In this document: one piece after another, positions 34,766 through 46,861 of the stretch
How the letters are laid out: the number at the start of each line of letters is the position of its first letter
How positions within the stretch are numbered: position 1 is the stretch's first letter
Source: Skeletonema tropicum
Lineage: Eukaryota > Bacillariophyta > Thalassiosirophyceae > Thalassiosirales > Thalassiosiraceae
DNA: 64,000 bases
Assembly (NCBI GenBank): GCA_037178625.1
Contig: CM074130.1
Location: 4,340,001-4,404,000 of the forward strand
Direction: 5' to 3'
Translations under genes and position numbers: made by a program
Notes under the pieces: generated by a model
Database searches by the model: none
The model's input: the letters and a program-made list of their open reading frames with translations, nothing else
Told to the model about the DNA's origin: nothing

Positions 34766-36082
34766 ATGCTGTCAACCGCCGCCGCCATAATAGAAACGTG
34801 CTGGGCCACAATAGAAACATTTACCGATCTCGAATCGACCATCTCCCTCTCTTCCACATGTCTTTCCCTCCACTCTCTCATCATTGATAAAGCAACGCAC
34901 AAAGTGAAGGTGGCTCATTTTCAAGTTTACAATCTGCCTCATCCTGATAATGTTGATCGCAGTATAAGCATACCTCGAAACTACACAACAGCCCACATTC
35001 GAATACCGCACTACACATCTCACGCTCTCAGCCACATTCATTTTCCATCGCTTACTAAACTCCATATCGATTTTCCACTTACCAGAAAACGACAAGTCGC
35101 GACAGGGGACGCCCATTCCGATTTAATCGAAGATGTGCAATCAATCTTTCCAATATTGGCAACTCAACTGGGTGCGCATGCCTGCAATAAGTTGCAGCAT
35201 TTATATCTGAATTGCAACAGATTAATGCAGTATGAAAAGGGAGGATATTTAGCATCCACGTATGAAATTTTTGGACAAAATTTGAGTAGATGCTGTAACG
35301 AATTGAAAGAAGTGACTATAGTCAATACGGGAACAGTGCGGGGTGTGAATACTCCAATGTACAGTGTTGGACTGACCAATGCTTTAGTTTCAATGTTGAA
35401 GAGAAGAAAGGATACGATACAAAAGTTTGATTATGAAGTTCGTGGACTTCCTATCTTGCATCATCACTACACAGTGACAGGTGGGGCTAATGTCTCCAGT
35501 GATACAAACTGCGATTTGTTTGATGCAGTATTACAATTGACCAAATTGGAGCGATTGTGTATAAAGTGTTCTTTTGGTCACTTCTTTGATTTTGTCAAGG
35601 CGACTGCAAGGGAGAAGACTGGTGTTAAGACAATTCGCGATTTGGCAATAGTGTGCCAAGACATTGAAGAGTATGAACGCAATCATGACAGTTTTCAAAT
35701 TGTTCCCATGCTGGATCACTTTACAGAGTATCGCTCCATTCAGAGATTGTATTTGAAGATACCGAGCCCATGTTGGCGTGAAGCACAAACTCTTGAAGCA
35801 TTGGCAAACTTGCTCTTAAACCAACCAGAATTGATATCGGTTAGGCTATGGTTTCCTGGATTTGACGATAAAGAAGGGAAGATAATCAAATGTATGTCGG
35901 ACATTTTACCAAAACTCGCTTTGAACAGCTGCAATGATATTCGATTATCGGGTCTCTCGAATGTTGATTACACACAGCTCTTCAAGTTAAAAGATTGCAT
36001 GGAAAAACTGAGATTTGCATGTCTGTTTGAGCGCTCGCTTCCTGTGATTGGATTTATAAGAGTCCAGTCCAAAAGGAGATAG
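34766..36082 (+). CDS. F-box/LRR-like protein
   Basis: Intact 438-residue protein. The N-terminus (IIETCWATIETFTDLESTISLSSTCLSLHSLI) has the spacing of an F-box-like helix bundle. It is followed by irregular leucine-rich segments such as LQHLYLNCNRL, LERLCIKCSFGHFF, IQRLYLKIPSPC and LISVRLWFPGF. Such proteins usually act as substrate adaptors of SCF ubiquitin ligases, but the F-box match is weak and the repeats are diverged. No signal peptide. It stands alone, with 450 bases of non-coding DNA before the STRAP gene. Confidence 0.6.
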   Translation: MLSTAAAIIETCWATIETFTDLESTISLSSTCLSLHSLIIDKATHKVKVAHFQVYNLPHPDNVDRSISIPRNYTTAHIRIPHYTSHALSHIHFPSLTKLHIDFPLTRKRQVATGDAHSDLIEDVQSIFPILATQLGAHACNKLQHLYLNCNRLMQYEKGGYLASTYEIFGQNLSRCCNELKEVTIVNTGTVRGVNTPMYSVGLTNALVSMLKRRKDTIQKFDYEVRGLPILHHHYTVTGGANVSSDTNCDLFDAVLQLTKLERLCIKCSFGHFFDFVKATAREKTGVKTIRDLAIVCQDIEEYERNHDSFQIVPMLDHFTEYRSIQRLYLKIPSPCWREAQTLEALANLLLNQPELISVRLWFPGFDDKEGKIIKCMSDILPKLALNSCNDIRLSGLSNVDYTQLFKLKDCMEKLRFACLFERSLPVIGFIRVQSKRR

Positions 36083-36535
36083 CCACTACTCCTTCTTACT
36101 TCCTAATGACATAACTAAGAGATCCTGAGAGAAGCATTACCGATTAATAACTAAGATATCCCGAGAGTAGCATCACTGATTAAAACAATCGTTGATTCAT
36201 TGAAAAGATCTCTCCTTGCGATAAGTACTTCGTCCTCTCTTGAGAGGCAGGCTGTTCAGCTAGGGGCTTGCTCTAGAGCCAGCTGGGCGGGGCGTGGCGA
36301 GGGGGGAAATGAAATTTCGTCGGAGGGCTAACAACATCACTGCACACTGCATATCATCTGTTTTATTTGCCCATGGTATGCCCCGCCCCCTCTCTCTTTG
36401 CTCGCCACATTCCACTCAAGCAAACTCAAAGATTTGGAAAGCGACAACAACCAAGCACCAAGCCAACGACCATGAAATAAAGGAATAGAAGTGTGAAAAG
36501 TCATTAACACTTAGGCCAATTACATTCATACAAAT
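36083..36535. other. Intergenic region
   Basis: Contains a partly repeated phrase (actaagagatcctgagagaagcattaccgattaa, then a diverged copy about 45 bp on). Otherwise this is the promoter side of the STRAP gene. Confidence 0.4.
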
Positions 36536-37583
36536 ATGGCAGCCGTAGCACCAGCCTCCGAGCCAACCCCCACACCCACCACCACAACCGGACGTCAAAT
36601 TCCCATCGTATGTCCCGGCCACACACGTCCTTTGGCCGAACTCCAATTCTGCTCCATCTCCGAAAACGATAACGAACAACGCACCTTCCTCGTCTCGGCC
36701 TGTCACGATAAAATGCCCATGCTACGCGATGGTGCCACAGGCGATTGGATCGGAACCTTCGCGGGGCACAAGGGTGCCGTTTGGAGTTGCCGTTTGGACC
36801 CCGCCGCACTCCTAGCGGGGACTGCGAGTGGTGATTTTAGTGTTCAAGTTTGGGATGCGATAACTGGACAGAGTTTGCACAGTTTCCCTCATAAGCATGT
36901 GGTCAAGACTGTGGATTGGAGTTTGGATTCGAAACGGTTGGCGACGGGTGGTCATGAGGGGGTTTTGCGGATATTTGATATGAGCCAGCCGAAGAAGGAG
37001 CCATTGATGTTTGATCAGTCTAGCAAAGAGAAAGTTTCCATTTCAAAATGTAATTGGTTGGATAATAGTACTGTCCTTGCGGCAGGGGAGGATGGGAATA
37101 TCCGTTTCTGGAATGTAGACGAGACTGATGCCTCGAAGCAACTTACCAAAACACTTTCAGTTGGCGATGGAATACGTGATATGGAGCTCTTGACTTTATC
37201 ATCGGGAAAACGAATCCTGACAGTTGCGGCAGGTGAAAAAGTTACTTTCTTTGACATTGTCACGGGTCAGCAAATCAAATCTCACAAAATGCCGATCCAT
37301 TTCAAGGTTGAGGGAGGCGCATCATTACATCCCAGTGGAAAGAAATTTATTGCTGGGGGGGGAAGACGCGGATGGATCGATGGCTCTTGGGGCAGGGAAG
37401 GAGGGGGGAGAATTGGGAAGTGATTTATTAGTCTATGTGTTTGACTTTGAAAGTGGTAAAATGTTGGAATGTCACAAGGGTCATCATGGTCCTGTCCGAT
37501 GCCTGAGGTACCATCCTGATGGGAAGAGTTATGCTACAGGAAGCGAGGATGGAACCATTCGACTTTGGAAGACGGATCCATAA
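36536..37583 (+). CDS. STRAP: STRAP/UNRIP-like WD40 repeat protein
   Basis: Seven-bladed WD40 protein, about 348 residues, the family's usual length. The opening [13 protein letters not shown] ... [22 protein letters not shown] is close to animal STRAP. Later blades include [38 protein letters not shown] and, at the end, [34 protein letters not shown] helps SMN-complex assembly of spliceosomal snRNPs and mRNA regulation. The frame breaks in a G8 run (37355-37362). Removing one G joins the two parts ([17 protein letters not shown]) and restores the last blade, so I treat the gene as intact with a probable assembly error. Confidence 0.85.
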
Positions 37584-38267
37584 GAGGAGGAGTCCGTTTT
37601 ATATTATAGATGCACGCAGATCGGTCACACCAAAACAACGAAACTATGAAACGAAAGCGACCAGCTAATCTCCAACAAACGACTCATAAGTTAGGATTGA
37701 TTCACAATTTGCATTATCATTGTTCGTCTCCCACTATTCAATGCCACTCAAATATTGTAGTTCTGCTTTCATTCTCTTTTAATGCTCTACTAATGCCTCT
37801 AGAGGAGTAACATCTTTCAAGAGTGGCTTCCTTATGCTGTTCGGTTACTTCTTTCAGCTTCTTTATTTGGCGGGTCGTCAACCTTGATGGCCACCTGTAT
37901 TATGTCATCCTTCATCGTAGGTACCCCCGCCCTCCCATCTTCAGTAGAAAATAAGTTCCTCCCCGGGGAGCCCCGGGCTAAGAATGATACCTCCCCTTTT
38001 CTCTTTTTCCTTTTGAAATAAAGTATCCTTTCTTTCTCCGTAACTTTCTGATTGAGCGTTAAATTTCTTTGATCCGGTAATCCAGCGATCCAACGCCTCA
38101 TGTATTTGATGCGTTAGGATGGGAAGCGTGTACGCTTGATGCCGTTGATCTCCGTTGATGAACAGCATGGCCGGCTTGGTCCCAACGTGAATCTACTTAG
38201 TTAGAAACAGCATCAAAGAACAAATAAAATATGTACACAGTAGGAAAAGACAGCAACTGATTGTATC
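37584..38267. other. Intergenic region
   Basis: 3' region of STRAP and promoter of the SulP gene. Includes a ggggagccccggg palindromic spot near 37963-37976. No gene recognised. Confidence 0.4.
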
Positions 38268-40319
38268 ATGTCAAATTCTTACCATTCAAATCACAGCTCC
38301 TACGCGGGCTCTGTTAAAGATGAGAATGGAGTAATCTCCACAGGTGGCTCCCACTGAGGATGAAGAATATGGATACGCGTCATCCGCGAAAAAGATGGAT
38401 GCGCCTGCTGACACCACAACATATGCTGAGCAAGAAGAGGAGCAAACAAACAAAGTTAATAGTCTATGCGCTGATTTCAACTACTTCATGTGTTGTTGCG
38501 TGCCTACTAGAGTCACAAAGCCAGGAGAAGTGGCTGAGAGATTTGGTAGATGGTTTTTGGGCCAGTCAGATCAGTTTATAAGCAGTATTATTGGTAAGTA
38601 GACTTTTGAATTGAATAAACGCATGTGGTGATATGCATGTATCATGAATGCCTCACGCTGCAATCCCTTTGTTCTACTTTCTTCGTAAACAGTTTCAATA
38701 TCAATGATTCCAGAGGCAATCTCTTATGCCCTCATTGCTGGGCTTCCTCCATCGTTTGCGCTGCAATCCTGTTGGATTTCGTGCATAATGACAGCTATTA
38801 TTGGTGGACGTCCTGGCATGATTACTAGTGCTTCTGGTCTATCTGCATTGTTGCTGTATCGATTGGTTAATACAGACACTGTTGGAGCAAACAGTATCAT
38901 GTTCGTGCCATTCGTAGTTTCATTCGCTGGTATCTTGGAGACACTTTCTTCCTTTTTTGGCTTTGGAAACCTGGCGACAAACTTCCCTGCTCCAATGATT
39001 GTTGGTATGGTGAACGGATTGGCTATATTGGCGTTTGCATTGCAGTGTCGTTATGCAAAAGTATTCCCTCTTAGTGAGACAGATATGAGTGTTGCGGCGG
39101 CTGCTGCAGGAGATGGCAAGGCTGTGGAAGTTGAGCTGACTATTGCGCTATTCTCTTACTTTGGAAAAGGGTTGGATTGGATTCAGCCCTGGTTGAATTT
39201 TGGCATGTACTTTGCCGAGGTGTTCGTAGCTTTCATCGTCACCATGTTTGTGCCTAAGTTGACAACATTCTTTCCTGCCACAATGATGGCCATGTTGGTG
39301 GTTGTTGCTATCGAATATGGTTTGGCGAGGCAGTTTGGTGCAGACACTCCTTTGCTTGGAGATTATGGTGGAGTGGAGGTAAGGTTTACATTTAATTCTT
39401 GAAGCATTTATTGCTATTTGCACATGCGTATACACATCACTCATCATTTCCTCTCTTTTCCAAGGTACAATATCCTTGGACCACTGTGTTAGACCCAGAC
39501 TATACTCTACCATCTCTTGCATCATGGGAGACTTGGAAGATTGTCACTGGATATGGATCTGCTCTTTTTGCCACTCAATTCATCGAAACTGCGATTGCGC
39601 TCAACGTTGTCAATCGATTAGACGAGTCTGATGGACCTGGATTCTTGGTACTGTTCGGTCAAGGTGTTTCCAATATCCTCATTGGGTTTATGGGTGGCAT
39701 GGGAGCCAGCGGTCTTGTCAGTATGTCTGTATTAGCGGATAGAACATTTGGAACAACATGTCTCAGTACTTTCATGACAGGTCTAATGCTCTTCATCTTC
39801 ATGGCTTGGGGTTATCCAATCATCAATTACATTCCATTAAGTGCTATCTCAGGTATCAGCATTGCGATGGCTTGCAGTTTCATCCAGTGGAGATCTCTTG
39901 TGGCAGTGTTTACCGCGTTTCTCCCTAATGGACAGCGCCTTCTACTTCCACCACAGTTCAATGTCGATCGATTAGACGTTTGCATTATGCTTGTCGTTAC
40001 TGTAGCTAGCTTGGTTGTTGATGTATCAGCGTTAGCACTATTTTGTATTGGTATTATTGTGAGTGCAATCATAGTCTGTCGAGACCATAGGACTATAGAA
40101 AGTGATGATCAAGATGTTGAGATCAAAGATGCCGAGAATGACGAGGAGTTGGTTGAGGCTGTACAAAACGATGAAATCGTCCCTACAGCTTCTAATGAAA
40201 GCCGAGACAACCAATCGTGCCTTGGTGGCGGATGCTCTATCAATGCTCTAGATTTTGTGTGTGATGCAGCAGAGGATGCAATTTTCCCTGTGAAATCACG
40301 AGACGGAGACCAAGCTTGA
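38268..40319 (+). CDS. SulP-family anion transporter (sulfate/bicarbonate permease type)
   Basis: Three exons: 38268-38593, 38693-39378 and 39465-40319, with introns of 99 and 86 nt (GTAAGT...AACAG and GTAAGG...CCAAG). The junctions are in phase (IIVSISMIPEAISYAL; YGGVEVQYPWTTV). The SulP signature SMIPEAISYALIAGLPP is followed by GMITSASGLSALLL, many membrane segments, and VNRLDESDGPGFLVLFGQGVSNILIGFMGGMGASGLVSMS. There is no clear STAS domain. The C-terminal tail is acidic and carries FVCDAAEDAIFPV, a motif found again in the next gene. Exon 1 needs one C removed from CCC (38350-38352) to join MSNSYHSNHSSYAGS to TEDEEYGYASS. About 621 residues; plasma or plastid membrane location is unresolved. 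Confidence 0.82.
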
Positions 40320-40749
40320 GCTATTCCTCTTCATGTTTAATACTGATGCTTCAGCCAAGTTGTGCTGCATTTTTAATATCGTTTACTAAGAGTGTATATA
40401 TGTTGACATTAGGTATTAACTGCCGTCGAAATTGAGTTGGCTGCTACTCGAAATGGCGACTTCTTACTTCTGATAACGGTGCAGGCTATTCTCGGGAAGT
40501 CGGAAGAGCAAAAAGAGAGAAGTATCTCTTATGAGAAATGCGTGTGGTATCCTGAATTTGGAATTCAATACAATCTTGTACGATCTATTTTCAATTTTCT
40601 TTGCAAGAACTTTTGCTTTATTGGCAGCTCTCAAAGAGAATGCGATTACTTAACAGCGTGCACCTCACCCTCTCTAGATATAATAACTCTAGAGTCAGTG
40701 TCAACACCACAATCACTCCTTGCAATAGTAGACATAGCTTTCATCAATA
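40320..40749. other. Intergenic region
   Basis: Separates the SulP gene from the co-directional J-like gene. An open frame crosses it but has no recognisable features. Confidence 0.4.
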
Positions 40750-43567
40750 ATGGCAAGTGTAGGAACAGAATATCTACAGGCGCGGCCGGCGAAATCTGGT
40801 AAATCCCTAAGCAGGCTCTCGCATAGCAGTAACCAGACGCCCCAATCTGCTCTCAGAAGCGGCAAATATGACACGTCCAACAGCCAACTGAATGAGCTTA
40901 AATTCGACCTTAGCGTGATTTTTGATATATACGGCTATGATGCTACCTTGTATGAAGTGCTCTCCATCAAACGAAATGCAAGTGCACGTGAAATCAAAGC
41001 TGCCTACTTGAACAAGGGTAGGGAGATATTGTTGGTTGGTCGCAACTCATCTGAACCGAGCTCAGATATTGCTGAGAGAAGCCGAAAAGAATTCCAAGCG
41101 ATCAGTCTAGCATATGAGATCTTGTCCAAGGAAGATTTGCGAGCGTTGTACGATGGTAGATGCAGTGTAGCACGAAGAAACAGTGTCCAATGGAGCAATG
41201 TCGTTCAGGAGAAGGTCATCAAGGACGCGGATCCAAATGAACATTCTCATAGGGCGAGGTCAAGACGTGCACCACAAGTGTCATCACCGGCGTCACCATC
41301 GGTGTCATCACCAGCGGTATCAACACCAGCGGTGTCATCACCAGCGGTGTCATCACCAGTGTATGATGATGGCTGCAGACAGTTGGACGATGAAATTGAT
41401 GAATTAATGTACTATTGTAATGACGATGGTGGCGTAAACTTCGTCGACTTCGATGAACTACAAGGATTAGTTCATATCTTGAACACATCGATTAATGAGA
41501 AGAAAATGCATCTGCTTGAATCATTTGATTCAAATGATGAAAATGAGAAACAGAGTTCAGAGGAGGCGGCTACGAGGGAAGGAGAGGATCTAAAGCAAAG
41601 GGAGGGAGAGGAGCAAAGGCAACCGTCACCTTCAGAAGTGGTTCAAGCGCACAATGGAGACACATATAATTTTGTATGTGAAGCTGCAGAGGAGGCCATT
41701 TTCCCTGTTGATGGCAATGTAAATGAGGAGGTAGGTGGAAGAGAGATTGATAAGTCAACATTGGCTATCGCTGCTGCTGCAACTACTGTTGCTGCCGCCT
41801 TAGTCAAGGCTGAAGCACAAACCGCGGATCCTCCCAATGCTGGACATTTCGCTTGTGGTAAGTTTGGGGTACTTGCCAATGGTGTTGATGACAATGACTT
41901 GATTGAGTCCGGATCAAACCAAGAGGCGCCTGATACTGATGATCCAGCGAATGAGACAAGAAACTGTGAGCCTCAAGAGAACGCAACAAACAGTAAGTCA
42001 AAGCAGACAATGAAGCTACGCAAGGTGACAAGTCGTAGCAAATCCAAGTCACTTCTGGATGTCAATGTAGTTGAGAAACCATCGGTTGACGCTGTCTCGG
42101 ACGAAGTTGCCGCTGTAGGGAGTACTGGAGCTGTGGAGAAAGGTTCAAATGACAAGATCAAGCCTTCAATGAAGCTACGCAAGGCAATCAGCAGTCGTAG
42201 GAAGCTCAAGTCACGTATTGATACTGGAGATCAGGAACAACCTGCCGAGGTTGCCGTCAACGCCGAGACTGTCGTCGACGACGCCGCTGGTGAAAGTACT
42301 AGTTGGTTCACTTGCTGCGGTGTCTCAGAAGCAATGGCAAATGATAATATTGGTGATGAAACAACCGCGAACAATATCAATATGGTGGAGAATAGGGAGA
42401 AGAGTCTGGGGGATGGGGTGGAGGAGAAAAGTGTAGCAGAGGGAGACTTGGTCGTCGCTGAAGAGAAGTCTACCAAACAGAAGACTAAGCCCTCGGCGAA
42501 GTTGCGCAAGGCAATGGTAAGTCGTATGAAGTCTAAATCACTTCTGGAGACTGAAGATCAGGAACCATCTGCCCAGAAGTCTGAAGATCAGGTACCATCT
42601 GCCGAGGTCGCAGATGGTACGAATGCTGGTTGGCTTACTTGCTGTGGTGGTGCCCCCGAAGCATTGGCAAATGATAATGATGATGAAATGCCAGCGAGTA
42701 ACATCAGCAAGATGGAGGCTGCAAATGTAGAATTGGTGGGAAAGAATGTAGCAGAAGAAGATGCTGGTGGAGAGAATGAAGAGAAGGCTACGAAGAACAA
42801 GACGAAGACTTCGATGAAATTACGCAAGGCAATGGGAAGGTCGTAGGAAGACCAAGTCACTCCAACAACATCCAACTACTGAGGTTGTTACTAACGCCGC
42901 TGGTGCAAGTGCAAGTGCAAGTGCTGGTTGGTTCTTTTGTTGTGGGGCCTCAGAAACATTGGCAAATAGATGATATCAGCGAAATGTCCTTTGACCACAT
43001 GACGGACAATATGGAGGCTACTTCTACAGCCTTGTCGAAGGAGCAAAAAATACCCGATGAAGACTTGGGAGGTGAAGCTGAAATAAAAACAGCTGGCACT
43101 AAGTCAAATCCCTCGAAGAAACTACTCAAGACGGTATCCATTCGTCCCAAGACAAAACACAGTGAGAAGAAGCAGTCGGAAAACGCAAATACAGAAGAGA
43201 AAGAGAAAGAGGCAGAGGAAGAAGAAGAGTTGACAATGTTCAGCTTTTTTTTCTTGCTGTGGCGCATCAGAAGCAGGACCAGGAACAGGAACAGAAGCAG
43301 GAGCAGAATGCGATCTCAGTCAAAAAAGAGGACAGAAACAGTGCCAAAGTGGAAGTAAAAACTCAAAATAGGGTGACTAACTCAGCAAGGAAGCTGCGCA
43401 ATCAATTGACCATTCGAAAGAAGACGATTCGACCATTGCTGGATATGGATGAAAATGATGCAAATGTTATAGATAATGACCAGATCACTACAAATGCAGA
43501 CACGAAGCCAGGTAAAAACCTGAAGATGACGATGAAAAAAATGAGGAAGAGCTTTAACAAATCGTGA
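40750..43567 (+). CDS. J-domain-like protein with repeated CCG modules, unknown function
   Basis: Long, hydrophilic protein (about 935 residues if four extra bases near 42840, 42970, 43245-43252 and 43322-43327 are skipped). Residues ~55-140 resemble a DnaJ domain (YGYDATLYEVLSIKRNASAREIKAAYLNKG...AYEILSKEDLRALYDGR) but lack the HPD tripeptide, so Hsp70 activation is doubtful. A Ser/Pro/Val repeat and an acidic region follow, then FVCEAAEEAIFPV, shared with the SulP tail. The rest alternates basic blocks of the type KPSMKLRKAxxSRxKxKSLL with blocks GWFTCCGVSEAMANDN / GWLTCCGGAPEALANDN / GWFFCCGASETLAN / FSCCGASEA. I do not know this architecture. Paired Cys next to hydrophobics and basic patches might allow lipidation and membrane attachment (inference). 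Confidence 0.65.
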
Positions 43568-43911
43568 AACACAGGGTAAGATATACTCACCATACCCGTC
43601 AACAATTAGTGTACAGAGTATTACACCAACATCATGTTGAACATGTCAAATATATTAAATGAAAAAGAAGACTAAAACAAATAAATGTGCCCGCAAGCCG
43701 TAATTAGACCTAACCATGTCACCTGCAAGATCACAACATCGATGGGACATGCGCAAGTTGTCTGAGTAAAGTAAATGAACTTTCTTACAATCATACTTCA
43801 AATCCAAGCTGCTCACTGCAGCATTCTAACAACCGATAAAATGATAAAAACAGAAGTAATATTTGCGACAATACTAGATCTCAGTCAGACAAAGATATGG
43901 TGCTACAAGCC
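43568..43911. other. 3' flank of the J-like gene, leading into satellite DNA
   Basis: AT-rich, non-coding as far as I can see. Likely includes the gene's 3' UTR. Confidence 0.4.
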
Positions 43912-46300
43912 AGCTCACACTGGACCTCACAGAACAGCTATGAGACTGCAGCATCGCTTCTACGCATGCCAGCCGTCTGAACAGTGCTGAAGTGCTTGTT
44001 TAGTATCACCGCCGACTATAATGGGCCACTAGAAGCAGCTCATGCGCGTATTGACGACGATAGATACGATTTGGTTGAATGAAGCACTGCTGCCCAGCTC
44101 ACACTGGACCTCTCAGATCAGCTACGAGACTGCAGCATCGCTTCTACGAATGTCAGCCGTCTGAGCAGTGCTAATATTCTTGCATTAGTATTACCGTCGA
44201 CTATAATGGGCCACTAGAAGCAGCTCATGCGCGTATCGACGACGATAGATACGATTTGGTTGAATGAAGCACTGCTGGCCAGCTCACACTGGACCTCTCC
44301 AGATCAGCTACGAGACTGTAGCATCGCTTCTACGCATGCCAGCCGTCTGAGCAGTGCTAATGTGCTTGTTTGGTATCACCGCCAACTATAATGGGCCACT
44401 AGAAGCGGCTCATGCGCGTATTGACGACGATAGATACGATTTGGTTGAATGAAGCACTGCCGGCCAGCCCACTTCAAATCAGCTACGAGACTGTAGCATC
44501 GCTTCTACGCATGCCAGCCGTCTGAGCAGTGCTGATGTGCTTGCATAGTATCACCGCCGACTGTAATGGGCCACTAGAAGCAGCTCATGCGCGTATTGAC
44601 GCCGATAGGTATGATATGGTTGGATATGGTGCTACCGGCCAGCCCGCACTGGACCTCTCCGATCAGGTACAACACTGAAGCATCGCTTCTACGCATGCCA
44701 GCCGTCTGAGCAGTGCTAATGTGCTTGTATGGTATCACCGCCGACTGTAATGGGCCACTAGAAGCGGCTCATGCGCGTATTGACAACGGTAGATACGATT
44801 TGGTTGAATGAAGCACTGCTGGCCAGTCCACACTGTACCTCTCAGATCACCTATGAGACTGTATCATCGCTTCTACGCATGCCAGCCGTCTGAGCAGTGC
44901 TGATGTGCTTGATTGGTATCACCGCCAGCTATAATGGGCCACTAGAAGCGGCTCACGCACGAAAATAGATATGATTTGGTTGAATGAAGCACTGCTGGCC
45001 AGTCCATGTCCACGTCCACGTCCACACTGTACATCTTTGATTAGGTACAACACCGAAGCATCGCTTAACCGAATGCCAGCGTCTGAGCAGTGCTAATGTG
45101 CTTGTTTAGTATCACCGCCGACTATAACGGGCCACCAGAAGCAGCTCATGCGCGTATTGACAACGCTAGATACGATTTGGTTGAACGAAGCACTGCTGGC
45201 GAGTCCACGTCCACACTGGACCTCTCAGTTCAGCTATGAGACTGTAGCATCGCTTCTATGAATGCCAGCCGTCTGAGCAGTGCGAATGTGCTTGTTTGGT
45301 ATCACCGCCGACAATAATGGGCCACTAGAAGCTGCTCATGCGCGTATTGACGACGATAGATACGATTTGGTTGAATGAAGCACTGCTGGCCAGGCCCCAC
45401 TGGACCTCCCAGATCAGCTATGAGACTGTAGCATCGCTTCTACGCATGCCAGCCGTCTGAGCAGTGCTAATGTGCTTGTTTAGTATCACCGCCGACTTTA
45501 ATGGGCCACCAGAAGCTGCTCATGCGCGTATTGATGACGAAATATGTGATATGGCCAATTGCAGTGCTACTGGCCAGTCCACGATGGACCTCTCAGATCA
45601 GCTACGAGACTGCACTATCGCTTCTACGCATGCCAGCTGTCTGAGCAGTGCTAATGTGCTTGTTTAGTATCACCGCCGACTATGTTGGGCCACCAGAAGC
45701 GGCTCATGCGCGTATTGATGACGATAGGTATGATTTGGTTTGATGTGGTTCTGCTGTCCAGCCCACACTGTACCTCTCAGATCAGGTACAATACTGAAAC
45801 ATCGCTTCTACGCATGCCAGCCGTCTGAGCAGTGCGAATGAGCTTGCTTAGTGTCTCCGCCAACTATAATGATCCACTAGAAGCAGCTCATTCGCGTATT
45901 GATGACGATAGATACGATTTGGTTGAATGAAGCACTGCTGGCCAGTCCACAATGGACCTCTCAGATCAGCTACGAGACTGTAGCATCGCTTCTACGCATG
46001 CCAGCCGTCTGAGCAGTGCTAATGTGCTTGATTGGTATCACCGCCGACAATAATGGGGCACTAGAAGCAGCTCATGCGCGTATCGACGACGAAAGATGTG
46101 ATATGGCCAATTGCAGTGCTACCGGCCAGTCCACAATGGACCTCTCAGATCAGCTACGAGACTGTAACATCGCTTCTACGCATGCCAGCCGTCTGAGCAG
46201 TGCTAATGTGCTTGTAAAGTATCACCGCCGATTATAATGATCCACTAGAAGCTGCTCATGCGCGTATTGATGACGATAGGTATGATTTGGTTGGATATTG
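43912..46300. repeat. Tandem satellite, about 13 copies of a ~184 bp unit
   Basis: The landmark gccgtctgagcagtgct recurs at about 43972, 44157, 44343, 44518, 44702, 44886, 45080, 45270, 45452, 45637, 45820, 46006 and 46190 (spacing 176-194). Other constant phrases are atgggccactagaagcagc, catgcgcgtattgacgacga and gatcagctacgagactg. Copies differ by substitutions and short indels. Pieces stay open for ~70 codons (e.g. 46016-46237) but the unit is not a multiple of three, so it does not code as an array. Confidence 0.95.
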
Positions 46301-46342
46301 TGTTTCAGTTCAATTCAAATTTGTTTACTCTTATCATCTAGG

Positions 46343-46813
46343 AGGTTGCAGGTTCAGCATCTCTCCTATTCATGCAGTTCGTTGTGGCAGGTTTACTGTG
46401 CTTGTATCATTTTGAAATTCTTTGCTATCTTTTAAGTTGGACTTGTAAGCAGAGAAATTCTCTGATAAACTTAAGATGTTGCACTTTGTCCTGATCTAAT
46501 TTTATAGATGTGGAATGTCGCAGTTTACCTATTTCTAATTTTATGAGACTATCACTTCATAATTTTCATCATGTCATGTACTTCTTGTTTGCAACTCTTC
46601 GAATGTCTTATATAGGGTTTCTAAGAAAAGATTGTACCGATTTCTACTGTATACCTTTAGACCTTATGCTGTTGGTAGAAGTAGCAAGTAGCAACACCAG
46701 AGTTGGTGCTCATCAGGACATGAATGTTTAAGTTAAATGGGATCATTGATTACTGGGACACAATGCCACGTCACGCTTTTGCTTCGCGCCATTTGGCTTG
46801 ATTCCATTCCACC
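46343..46813 (+). repeat. Duplicated block A, copy 1
   Basis: About 470 bp nearly identical to 47156-47632, from aggttgca through ttgattccattccacc. Only a handful of differences are visible. Confidence 0.9.
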
Positions 46814-46861
46814 ACGGGAACCATTCCACCGGCGGTTCCAACAAGCCCAGGCAGCAGGCAG

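Noticed and set aside
40437..40802. 121-codon open frame between the SulP and J-like genes
   Set aside because: Overlaps the start of the J-like gene in another frame and lacks any family feature.
46016..46237. 73-codon open frame within the satellite
   Set aside because: The repeat unit is not a multiple of three, other copies have stops in this frame, and the composition just reflects the repeat.
43912..46300. CRISPR array
   Set aside because: The repeated unit is continuous without unique spacers of constant size, and the contig is eukaryotic.
46510..46731. 73-codon open frame conserved in both block A copies (also 47324-47542)
   Set aside because: The copies are nearly identical DNA, so conservation carries no weight. 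No upstream promoter or domain seen.
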